Source: an uncultured Bacilli bacterium (GTDB taxonomy: Bacteria > Bacillota_I > Bacilli_A > RF39 > UBA660). Taken from it: a stretch of DNA of 9,214 bases. Each line of letters starts with the position of its first letter. Position 1 is the first letter of the stretch. Position numbers and translations under genes: made by a program. Below the pieces are notes generated by a model. The model was given only the letters and a program-made list of their open reading frames with translations. It was not told the origin of the DNA and ran no database searches. Location of the stretch: assembly GCA_947585065.1 (NCBI GenBank), contig CANPWX010000032.1, positions 1-9,214 on the forward strand. The letters are read 5' to 3'. This document shows positions 1 to 6,056 of the stretch, piece by piece.

Positions 1-32
1 ATTTTTTATATAATCTATTAAAAATAAATATC

Positions 33-64
33 AAAAAAAGACAAAAGCATAAAACCTTTATCTT
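33..64 (-). terminator. Rho-independent terminator, minus strand
   Basis: Read on the minus strand, AAGATAAAGG (64-55) can pair with CTTTTGTCTT (47-38). That gives a 10-bp stem with two G-U pairs around a 7-nt loop, and the arm runs into a T tract (39-33). On the plus strand the two wobble positions become A-C mismatches, so the signal is minus-oriented. It could end the transcript of the surface-protein gene at 611-2176, or of a shorter unit starting near 350. Confidence 0.6.
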
Positions 65-75
65 AATTAATATTT

Positions 76-168
76 TTGAGCATATTTGAAACATTAGAAG
101 AACCAGTAGAAGTTGTTCAATTTTATCCGAATGATTTACCAATAAGAGATAAAAACGAAAAAGATTGA
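76..168 (+). pseudogene. Protein-like 30-codon fragment
   Basis: An open frame from TTG at 76 to TGA at 166-168 translates to an acidic peptide containing ETLEEPVEVVQFYPNDLP followed by a charged tail. The frame is closed upstream by TAA at 64-66. There is no Shine-Dalgarno sequence before the TTG. The composition looks like the C-terminal end of a real protein rather than random AT-rich sequence, so I read it as a possible remnant. The parent gene was not recognised. It could also be a chance frame. Confidence 0.25.
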
Positions 169-308
169 TCGCATGATTTTAGTAGAAGTCAACACAAACT
201 TTAGTTTATCTGTACGGGTAAGGAATTTATGTTTCTTTACTTCTTTCTTTTCACAAAATGTCAAAAGCCCAAATCGTTATAATATTGATACGTAATTTCA
301 GTTTGTAT
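120..308 (-). pseudogene. Possible decayed small gene behind an orphan RBS
   Basis: On the minus strand a strong AAGGAGG (323-317) is followed after 8 nt by ATA at 308-306, where an ATG would be expected. The frame from that ATA gives 15 residues containing TEITYQYYNDLGF and then TGA (263-261). A second frame then runs on with a lysine-rich stretch containing KKEVKKHKFLTRTDKLKF before stopping near 136-138. This pattern of a good RBS, a damaged start and an early stop with coding-like sequence in another frame fits a gene inactivated by point mutation and frameshift. The family was not recognised. The alternative is non-coding sequence with a chance RBS. Confidence 0.25.
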
Positions 309-340
309 AAATTGTGCCTCCTTTTTCTTAAGAAATTACG
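291..340. repeat. 9-bp inverted repeat around orphan RBS
   Basis: CGTAATTTC at 291-299 is perfectly complementary to GAAATTACG at 332-340, separated by 32 bp. The interval contains the minus-strand AAGGAGG, and the right arm overlaps a 12-bp perfect palindrome, TTTCTTAAGAAA, at 324-335. As RNA this could fold the RBS into a large loop. The arms are too short and the spacing too small to call transposon ends. Confidence 0.4.
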
Positions 341-352
341 AGTACTATTCTA
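317..352 (-). promoter_or_regulatory. Candidate extended -10 promoter and orphan RBS
   Basis: The minus strand carries TGTTAGAAT (355-347), an extended -10-like element without a good -35, followed by AAGGAGG at 323-317. No ATG, GTG or TTG lies at a suitable distance downstream; the best-placed codon is ATA at 308. The element may be the residue of a lost gene start. Confidence 0.25.
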
Positions 353-382
353 ACACATAAAAAGCAAATAATTTGTCGAACG

Positions 383-604
383 ATGTCAAATCTATTTAAA
401 AAGATTGATTTTTTCACTCCTTTTAGTTGCGTACTCTCTCAAAATCTACTCAACGGCACTAAAGCAAACGCATTTAAAGTTGCTAAGGAATTTATGAGTA
501 GTCCAAATAGAACACAATACAAGATCAAAGGAAACAGTAAACCTCAATCAAACAAGCAAAAGAAAAAGAACACAGGAATTAAAATAATCATGTATTCTTT
601 TTAA
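383..604 (+). CDS. Doubtful small lysine/asparagine-rich ORF, 73 aa
   Basis: This is the only plus-strand open frame of any length outside the gene shadows. It starts at ATG 383, but the frame is open from 332, and no Shine-Dalgarno sequence precedes the ATG. The product would be basic, with a hydrophobic-aromatic N-terminal part (FFTPFSCVLSQNLL) and a Lys/Asn/Gln-rich C-terminal half, with no membrane segment, repeat or motif I can name. It runs convergently towards the surface-protein gene and stops 6 bp short of that gene's stop codon. It may be a real small protein, a remnant, or chance; the missing RBS argues against active translation. Confidence 0.2.
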   Translation: MSNLFKKIDFFTPFSCVLSQNLLNGTKANAFKVAKEFMSSPNRTQYKIKGNSKPQSNKQKKKNTGIKIIMYSF

Positions 605-610
605 AATAAA

Positions 611-2176
611 TTATTCCAAACTAAGAACATAAGGGTTTTCTATCGAGCCATCCCCTGATAAAACTAAGACAGATGGTTCTAAATAAAGACTTGGATACAC
701 TGATTCGGCTCCATAAACAGTCTCAGCTGGAAAAATGCTGTAATCAGAAAATGATCCAAAATCATATTGAGGAGAAAGAGCATATGCAAAAAGAGTTTCA
801 GAATCACCGAAACTAGTAGTTAATGTCCAAAAAGTTCCTGATATTTCTGAAAATTCATGTGGCCTTAACCAACTATTGGCACTACACCCACCGCTGTACT
901 GTTCATATTGGTCATAGCATATAAAATGGGATTCTGTTTCTTCCTGTTTACTCGTTGCTGTATAAAAATCACTCGGATAGATGAGAGCAATACTATGAAA
1001 TAAACTTGAATCCAATTCTTCTTCAGCATTTTTCGTATTGTCAGCTCCCCATTCTGAAGGTTTCTCATTACCTGTTTCCGTTCCTCTTTCTAATTGATAC
1101 AATTGAGAAAAAGACGAAAATTGAAAAGAAGATCCTATTGCACCAATATTCCAACGAATATTTTGATCTATCATTTTTTGAGCTATAGGACTTAAACTAT
1201 TATAATACGTCCCGTTTAAATGTTGCATTAATTCGCTATCCGTCCAGTCATTACTTCCATCAGGATCTAATATTTGATCATCTTCCATAACAGAACCTTT
1301 AGCATCCCAAGCTTTATCCCCAATCGAACTTGCTCTTACAATTTTCACTCTTTGTTCTACTTTTGCTGGTCCATCTGCTTGAGGCACTAAAACATTCACA
1401 AGCCCAATGATTCGCCATCCAGCATTTTCATTATTAAAAGTCACATAATTATGAACTTCCTCACTAGGCCCCGCATATCTTAATTCTGTTTCTTTCCAAC
1501 CAACATCTTCCAAAGAACCAGTATCATTTGTAACCTGATATAATCCACTGCCTTTAGTGACAGTAGGAACAGTCAGAATAGTATCTTGAAGTGTTTTTGG
1601 TATTTCCTCAATATAAGTTGCTACAATAGAAACTTTACTAGAGAAAGTAGGATTCATAATTTCAGGATTATCAGCTGTTACACTTTCATCTACCCATAAT
1701 CTAAGCTCAAATTTTTTTTCTTCATTAGGTCCCATAAATCCTACTTTTAATTGGTAACCTTCTAAAGCCCCATCGACAATCGTTTTATCATTCTTTGGAT
1801 TCTCAGTTAACAAACTAATAACTCCATCTTCTCCTACTATATTTAATTTTTCTTTAATATATTCACTATCTAATCGTTTTTCAGTATTCATAGTCTCCAA
1901 ATTAATTTGATATTGGACATTCCCTGCACAATTATTTGTTATGGTAAATGTATAAGGTTCTAATTTCTCTCCATCCGCATCCACAATAGGATAAGCTTTA
2001 TCTAAATGAATTCCTTGAGAACCCTCAGTAAAAGAAATATTAAAACAGCTTGATACCAAATTATTTTCACCATCTTGTTTTAAATTTAAAATCCAATAAG
2101 CATAAGAAATTTCTATAGATATTAATAAAGTTAAAGCAACTCCTAAGATCATCAAGCACAATTTCCTTTTTCTCAT
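611..2176 (-). CDS. Exported surface protein, TasA-like N-terminus, DUF6273-like C-terminus
   Basis: The 521-residue product starts with basic residues (MRKRK) and a hydrophobic segment (about 6-27) ending SYAYW, resembling SipW-type signal segments or an N-terminal anchor, so it is expected outside the membrane. Residues 30-190 look like a beta-rich domain in the style of TasA/camelysin proteins, with two cysteines (C44, C83) that could pair. Residues 205-521 resemble DUF6273-type modules: a GWRIIGLV strand (253-260), a WTDSELMQHLNGTYYN helix (311-326), a SANSWLRP motif (432-439) and a closing PSLYLEPSVLVLSGDGS (495-511). That family has a lectin-like/FGE-like flavour, but its ligand is unknown. 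The start is supported by GGGAG 9 nt upstream and a separate promoter. It is monocistronic, downstream of trmK. The architecture is inferred from motif style; the exact function is unknown. Confidence 0.88.
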   Translation of the reverse strand: MRKRKLCLMILGVALTLLISIEISYAYWILNLKQDGENNLVSSCFNISFTEGSQGIHLDKAYPIVDADGEKLEPYTFTITNNCAGNVQYQINLETMNTEKRLDSEYIKEKLNIVGEDGVISLLTENPKNDKTIVDGALEGYQLKVGFMGPNEEKKFELRLWVDESVTADNPEIMNPTFSSKVSIVATYIEEIPKTLQDTILTVPTVTKGSGLYQVTNDTGSLEDVGWKETELRYAGPSEEVHNYVTFNNENAGWRIIGLVNVLVPQADGPAKVEQRVKIVRASSIGDKAWDAKGSVMEDDQILDPDGSNDWTDSELMQHLNGTYYNSLSPIAQKMIDQNIRWNIGAIGSSFQFSSFSQLYQLERGTETGNEKPSEWGADNTKNAEEELDSSLFHSIALIYPSDFYTATSKQEETESHFICYDQYEQYSGGCSANSWLRPHEFSEISGTFWTLTTSFGDSETLFAYALSPQYDFGSFSDYSIFPAETVYGAESVYPSLYLEPSVLVLSGDGSIENPYVLSLE

Positions 2177-2218
2177 CTTTGAACACTCCCATCACTATTA
2201 TGAATTCATTCTATTCTC

Positions 2219-2247
2219 ATTATACTTTTATTACTATTAAAATGCAA
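2219..2247 (-). promoter_or_regulatory. Promoter of the 521-aa surface protein gene
   Basis: The minus strand has TTGCAT (2247-2242), a 17-bp spacer, then a perfect TATAAT (2224-2219). The predicted start of transcription lies near 2212, giving a leader of about 35 nt that includes GGGAG at 2190-2186, 9 nt before the ATG. The -35 matches the consensus at only three positions. The gene therefore has its own sigma-A type promoter, separate from the dnaG-rpoD-trmK unit. Confidence 0.6.
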
Positions 2248-2262
2248 TATCCAAAAAAGAAG

Positions 2263-2274
2263 TTTTACGTAAAA
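2263..2274. promoter_or_regulatory. Perfect 12-bp palindrome upstream of promoter
   Basis: TTTTACGTAAAA is a perfect dyad lying 16 bp upstream of the -35 element of the surface-protein promoter and just after the trmK terminator. Its centre would be near -56 relative to the predicted start of transcription, a position suited to an activator or other dimeric regulator. It could equally be chance in AT-rich DNA. Confidence 0.25.
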
Positions 2275-2309
2275 TAAAAAGAATATACATCACCTAGAAA
2301 TATATTCTT
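2271..2309 (-). terminator. Terminator of the dnaG-rpoD-trmK unit
   Basis: On the minus strand AAGAATATA (2309-2301) pairs with TATATTCTT (2287-2279) to give a 9-bp perfect stem with a 13-nt loop, followed by T-rich sequence (TTTTTATTTT including the arm end, 2280-2271). The trmK stop codon (2292-2290) lies in the loop, so the last codons of the gene form the upstream arm. The stem has only two G-C pairs, so efficiency may be low. Confidence 0.5.
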
Positions 2310-2919
2310 CTAACAATTGTATATATTCTTGATATTTCTTTTGTTCAGGAACTTGTTTCAAAATCTTTTCATAAGATTGTTTTAAATATTCATAATAAAA
2401 CTGATTTTCTTTCGAATACTTTCCAAACAAAAATTCTTCTTCTTTTAAATACTCTACTCCTTTTTCATACAAAAGAATAACATAATAATGATTTGCTTCT
2501 AAAACACATTTTTCTTCCACAATTTGGTAATGAAGAGAATTCATAAATCTTCGCAAATGATCTATATGATTATTGGATTGAACAATGATTTTCTTGATAG
2601 AATCTAAATTCTGATTTTCTAATATTTTTTTTATTGTAAAATACCCCATACCAGCCAGAACTAAAGTATCATATTCCATAGTAGGAACATCTGTTAATCC
2701 ATCCGTTAGTAAAGTTTTTATCACATTTTCATAATGATGTTTCAAAATATTTTTTTGAGCTATTTTTAATGCCCCTTCATGAATATCAGTAGCTAGAATC
2801 TTTTGACATCCCATACTTGCTAAAGAAATAGGAATATATGCATGATCGGTTCCAATATCAATCACTTTATCATGAACAGAAAGAAAAGATAATAAAGTTT
2901 GTAATCTTTTACTTTTCAT
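2290..2919 (-). CDS. trmK: tRNA (adenine(22)-N(1))-methyltransferase
   Basis: The 209-residue cytoplasmic enzyme is expected to transfer a methyl group from S-adenosylmethionine to N1 of adenine 22 in tRNA. Residues 18-31 hold the SAM-binding motif I (KVIDIGTDHAYIPI), D45 in LATDIHEGAL fits the acidic residue that binds the SAM ribose, LVLAGMGYFTI (86-96) is the family's characteristic GMG segment, and QSNNHIDHLRRF (114-125) matches the downstream Q-N/R-R region. The C-terminal 60 residues are charged and helical, as in the family's coiled-coil tail. It is slightly shorter than the B. subtilis enzyme, which from memory is about 240 residues. The ATG overlaps the rpoD stop by 1 nt (TAATG), which suggests translational coupling. 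The nif3-like partner often found next to trmK is not present downstream; a terminator and a surface-protein gene follow instead. Confidence 0.93.
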   Translation of the reverse strand: MKSKRLQTLLSFLSVHDKVIDIGTDHAYIPISLASMGCQKILATDIHEGALKIAQKNILKHHYENVIKTLLTDGLTDVPTMEYDTLVLAGMGYFTIKKILENQNLDSIKKIIVQSNNHIDHLRRFMNSLHYQIVEEKCVLEANHYYVILLYEKGVEYLKEEEFLFGKYSKENQFYYEYLKQSYEKILKQVPEQKKYQEYIQLLEEYISR

Positions 2920-4211
2920 TAATCACTCATAAAATCTTTTAATTTCTTTGCCCTTGATGGATGTCTTAATTTACGTAAAGCTTTTGCTTCAATTTGTCGA
3001 ATTCTTTCTCTTGTTACATTAAATCTTTTTCCAACTTCTTCTAAAGTATGGCTTGTTCCATCAATCAGTCCAAAACGAAGTTCAAGTACTTCCTGTTCTC
3101 TTTCTTGAAGAGTTTCTAAAACCGCTTTAATTTCTTCTTTTAATATTTCATTTGTTGCATATTCTTCAGGAGTCATCATATTAATATCCTTAACAAAATC
3201 TCCTAAATGAGAATCATCTTCTTCACCAATAGGAGTTTCTAAAGAAACTGGATCTTGACTAATTTTAATAACGTCACGAACTTTATCAGGAGTAATACCC
3301 ATTTTTTTAGCAATTTCTTCTTCTGTAGGCTCTCGATTTAATTCTAAAGTTAATTGTCTTTGAATTCTAGCCATTTTATTAATAGTTTCTACCATATGAA
3401 CAGGAACACGAATTGTTCTTGCTTGATCCGCTAAAGCACGAGTGATAGCTTGACGTATCCACCAAGTAGCATAAGTAGAAAATTTATAACCCTTATCATA
3501 ATCAAACTTATCGACTGCTTTCATAAGTCCAATATTACCTTCTTGAATTAAATCTAAAAATAATAATCCTCTTCCTACATATCTTTTAGCAATAGAAACA
3601 ACTAAACGCAAATTAGACTCAGCCAACTTATTTTTAGCAAGTTCATCCCCATTGGCCACTTTCACTGATAGATCCATTTCTTCTTCAGCACTTAACAAAG
3701 GAATACGTCCAATTTCTTTTAAATACATACGAACTGGATCATTAATATTAATATCTTTTGTTATCTCGGCATCATCTAAAAGAATTGGTTCTTCATTACT
3801 TAGATTTTTTCCCGGACCAGATTCCTCATCATCCTCACCAATCACTTCAATATTATTTTCCATTAAAGCATTATAAAGTTCATCTAAAGAATCATTATCT
3901 ACTTCCAAACCTTTTAAAGCCGTGGCAAGCTCCTCATAAGTAATTTTACCATTTTTTCTTCCCATTTCAACGAGTTCATTTTTTCGCTCTTCAAAAGATT
4001 TAATTTCTTTTACTTTTTGAGGTTTCCTATTCACAGGTTCCGTTTCTAATAATTCAATACCAGCATTTTTAATATCCTCTTCAAATAATACAATATCGTC
4101 TTTTTTTACTCGGCACTCCTTAGCAACTTCCACGACTTCACTAATGAGTAAATATCCTTCCATTTTTCCCTTTTCAATCAATTCATTTTTCTTCATTTCA
4201 AACTTTGTCAT
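2919..4211 (-). CDS. rpoD: RNA polymerase housekeeping sigma factor (sigma-A/70)
   Basis: The 430-residue primary sigma factor directs RNA polymerase to -10/-35 promoters. Region 1.2 begins near DPVRMYLKEIGRIPLL (158-173). Region 2 (197-260) includes NLRLVVSIAKRY and the -10-reading segment GYKFSTYATWWIRQAI. Region 3 is about 263-330, and region 4 (356-428) ends in the helix-turn-helix TLEEVGKRFNVTRERIRQIE. All core motifs look intact. The protein is about 60 residues longer than B. subtilis SigA, and the excess lies at the N-terminus, where a region 1.1-like module occurs twice (residues 4-56 and 72-124). The ATG overlaps the dnaG stop by 4 nt (ATGA), and trmK follows with 1 nt overlap, so the three genes form a tight operon. 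A GGAAGAAG stretch lies ahead of the start. Confidence 0.98.
   Translation of the reverse strand: MTKFEMKKNELIEKGKMEGYLLISEVVEVAKECRVKKDDIVLFEEDIKNAGIELLETEPVNRKPQKVKEIKSFEERKNELVEMGRKNGKITYEELATALKGLEVDNDSLDELYNALMENNIEVIGEDDEESGPGKNLSNEEPILLDDAEITKDININDPVRMYLKEIGRIPLLSAEEEMDLSVKVANGDELAKNKLAESNLRLVVSIAKRYVGRGLLFLDLIQEGNIGLMKAVDKFDYDKGYKFSTYATWWIRQAITRALADQARTIRVPVHMVETINKMARIQRQLTLELNREPTEEEIAKKMGITPDKVRDVIKISQDPVSLETPIGEEDDSHLGDFVKDINMMTPEEYATNEILKEEIKAVLETLQEREQEVLELRFGLIDGTSHTLEEVGKRFNVTRERIRQIEAKALRKLRHPSRAKKLKDFMSD
3840..4202 (-). repeat. Tandem region 1.1-like modules in RpoD
   Basis: Residues 4-56 and 72-124 of RpoD align without gaps at an offset of 68 residues, with 15 identities in 53 by hand count. 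Both start F-E-x-(K/R)-K-N-E-L-(I/V)-E-x-G-(K/R)-x-x-G and end with I-E followed by hydrophobic residues. The second copy, next to the acidic linker, corresponds in position to the usual region 1.1; the first is extra. The DNA has diverged, so the duplication is not recent. Confidence 0.7.
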
Positions 4212-5959
4212 TCTTTCACACTTCTTCCATTTCTAATTTCTTGTAATTTTTGGGTAATTTCGACCTGTTCTAACCCAAGCATTTCTTTTTCATGTACATC
4301 ATTAGAAGCTTTCATTTGATCTTTAATTTTTTTTATTTTATCCAAATAATTGGCTTCTTGAATGATTAATAAATAATCTTCCATAATAGTCTCGTCCAAA
4401 ACATCGTCAACTATACCACCAATCACCTCATAAATCTCATTTTTTAAAGGACTTTCTTCCACATAATTCAGAAAATCAGCTAAAACCATATGTTTATGTT
4501 TTTCATAATAATATAAAATTTCATTAGCAATACCTCGATAAAGTTCCTCTTTAAAATATCCCAGTCGATTCTGATACATTTTAATATATTTTTCATCATT
4601 CATCATGTAATATAAAATGTGTTCCACACTTTTTTTATAAGATGATTTTCGTTTTTTTTCTGTAACTTTAGGAACTATCTCTTCTTTTTTCTCTACTACT
4701 ACATCATCTAGTTCTTTTTTTAATGTTTCATATGGAATATCATATTCTTTAGCCAAACGATTCAAAGTAATATCAATCGTTAAACGATCTTCTTGTTTTA
4801 AGCTTTTTAAAACATTTTGTAAATACTCTACCAAATTTTCTGTATCTTTTAAATTTTTATTTTGTTTTAAAAACTGTAATTTAAATTCCAAAAAAGATAA
4901 AGGATGGTTTAGATTATCTTGCATGGCCTCCACACCATTTTTAAGAATGTACTCATCCGGATCTTTCTCACCACTAAGTCGTACTACTTCAATAGGTACT
5001 CCTGCTTCTTCTAACAAAGAACCATTATTCATCGTCGCCATCGCTCCAGCATCATCATTATCAAACATTAAAAGAATGGGAATGCGTAATTTCTGTAAAA
5101 GATAAATTTGTTCTTTTGTTAAAGCTGTACCCATTGTCGCGACCGTATTTTTAAAACCAGAAGCATACATTCGAATGGCATCCATATTTCCTTCAACCAA
5201 AATCATTTTTTTTGCCTTTTTAGCTTCATTTCTCGCTCGATGATAATTAAAAAGAATCATTCCTTTTTTAAATATTTTCGTTTCTTGACTATTTAAATAT
5301 TTAGGACTTCGATCTTTTTCATAAACACGGCCAGTAAAGCCAATCACTCGACCATCTGCATTATGAATAGGAAAAATAATACAGACATCTTGATATTCTA
5401 ATCCATTCTGGCGAATCAAACCTAATTCTAACAAATCATTTTCTTTAAATTTTTTCTTTTTTAAAAATTCATACAATGAATTATTTTCCAAAGCAAGTCC
5501 AATGCCGAATGTAGAACGCATCTCTTCATGAAGTCCTCTTTGATCTAAGTACTCCCGTGCTAAAACCCCCTTATCAGTACTCAAATTATTTTCAAAATAA
5601 CGACTGGTTAAATCCATCAGATCATATTCTTTTTGATGCTCAGTAGTCGAAGTATTTTGAAATTGTCCTTCCACAAATATTCCAACCTTGTTTCCAATTT
5701 TTTGTACAGCTTCCATATAAGAAATATTTTCAATTTCACTCACAAACTTAAAGACATTTCCAGCCATATTACAAGAAAAACATTTAAATAGTTGCTTTTC
5801 GAAAGACACACTCATACTTGGAGAATGATCCGCATGAAAAGGACAAATTCCGAAATAGTTTTTTCCATGAGGAGTTAAATCAACATAATCTTTAATGATA
5901 TCAACGATATTAACCGCTGCTCGAATTTCATCAATTTTTTCCTGAGGTATTCTCGCCAT
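4208..5959 (-). CDS. dnaG: DNA primase
   Basis: The 583-residue primase makes RNA primers for replication together with the replicative helicase. The N-terminal zinc-binding domain has C39-P-F-H42 and C60-F-S-C63. The catalytic core follows, with RVIGFTGR (204-211) and PKYLNS (219-224). The TOPRIM centre shows E256 in LVEGNMD, the D300-N-D302-D303 cluster in MFDNDDAG, and KDPDE (332-336). The C-terminal third (about 440-583) is helical and charged, as expected for the helicase-binding domain. The start at MARIPQEKIDEIR is chosen because GGGAGG lies 8 nt upstream and primases of this family begin with such a sequence. An in-frame extension of 38 codons upstream would be unlike primases and would run through a hairpin. 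The stop overlaps the rpoD start by 4 nt, so dnaG leads the dnaG-rpoD-trmK unit. Confidence 0.97.
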   Translation of the reverse strand: MARIPQEKIDEIRAAVNIVDIIKDYVDLTPHGKNYFGICPFHADHSPSMSVSFEKQLFKCFSCNMAGNVFKFVSEIENISYMEAVQKIGNKVGIFVEGQFQNTSTTEHQKEYDLMDLTSRYFENNLSTDKGVLAREYLDQRGLHEEMRSTFGIGLALENNSLYEFLKKKKFKENDLLELGLIRQNGLEYQDVCIIFPIHNADGRVIGFTGRVYEKDRSPKYLNSQETKIFKKGMILFNYHRARNEAKKAKKMILVEGNMDAIRMYASGFKNTVATMGTALTKEQIYLLQKLRIPILLMFDNDDAGAMATMNNGSLLEEAGVPIEVVRLSGEKDPDEYILKNGVEAMQDNLNHPLSFLEFKLQFLKQNKNLKDTENLVEYLQNVLKSLKQEDRLTIDITLNRLAKEYDIPYETLKKELDDVVVEKKEEIVPKVTEKKRKSSYKKSVEHILYYMMNDEKYIKMYQNRLGYFKEELYRGIANEILYYYEKHKHMVLADFLNYVEESPLKNEIYEVIGGIVDDVLDETIMEDYLLIIQEANYLDKIKKIKDQMKASNDVHEKEMLGLEQVEITQKLQEIRNGRSVKE

Positions 5960-5967
5960 AAAAATTG

Positions 5968-5973
5968 CCTCCC
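5968..5973 (-). promoter_or_regulatory. Ribosome binding site that fixes the dnaG start
   Basis: GGGAGG on the minus strand is separated by 8 nt from the ATG at 5959. No comparable site precedes the in-frame ATG at 6073, so the internal start is preferred. The AT-rich TATATATATTATTA just upstream (about 5974-5988) could serve as a -10 region, but no matching -35 is clear. Confidence 0.75.
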
Positions 5974-6020
5974 TAATAATATATATACCGGCTACCACCC
6001 CAATTTCCTTTTTTTTATGA

Positions 6021-6050
6021 AAAAAAATTGCCAAAATCGACAATTTTTTT
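6021..6050 (-). terminator. Terminator after the 743-aa surface protein gene
   Basis: On the minus strand AAAAAAATTGTC (6050-6039) pairs with GGCAATTTTTTT (6032-6021), a 12-bp stem with one G-U pair and a 6-nt loop, and the descending arm supplies the T tract. It lies 7 bp after the stop codon at 6057-6059 and separates the surface-protein gene from dnaG. The A/T-rich arms mean it could work partly in both directions, although the plus-strand version has a C-A mismatch. Confidence 0.6.
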
Positions 6051-6056
6051 GAAATT

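Larger units (their letters stand above)
1..610. other. Gene-poor region with fragments and signals
   Basis: No confident gene is visible here. The stretch contains several short open frames on both strands (described separately), a minus-strand terminator near its left end, a 9-bp inverted repeat at 291-340, and an orphan minus-strand ribosome binding site. Several translated pieces look protein-like but stop early or lack proper starts, which is what decayed gene remnants look like. I see no tRNA, CRISPR array or recognisable insertion sequence ends. No convincing terminator follows the stop codon of the 521-residue gene at 611, so its transcript may run through this stretch to the hairpin at 33-64. 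Confidence 0.6.

Noticed and set aside
291..340. Inverted repeat as insertion-sequence ends
   Set aside because: The arms are only 9 bp and 32 bp apart, with no transposase between or beside them and no target duplication.
384..389. Perfect TTGACA on the minus strand as a -35 element
   Set aside because: At 16-18 bp downstream no -10-like hexamer is present; the TAGAAT at 352-347 is too far away.
710..714. Idea that VPQTK (residues 710-714 of the 743-aa protein; given here in residue numbers) is a working sortase site
   Set aside because: It lacks the Gly of LPxTG and the tail after the membrane segment has few basic residues, so simple membrane anchoring is the safer reading.
865..1188. 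Short open frames on both strands inside the 521-aa gene
   Set aside because: They are alternative frames of a gene with its own promoter, RBS and domain structure.
3652..3943. Plus-strand open frames opposite rpoD
   Set aside because: They lie entirely within conserved sigma factor sequence on the other strand and show no protein features.
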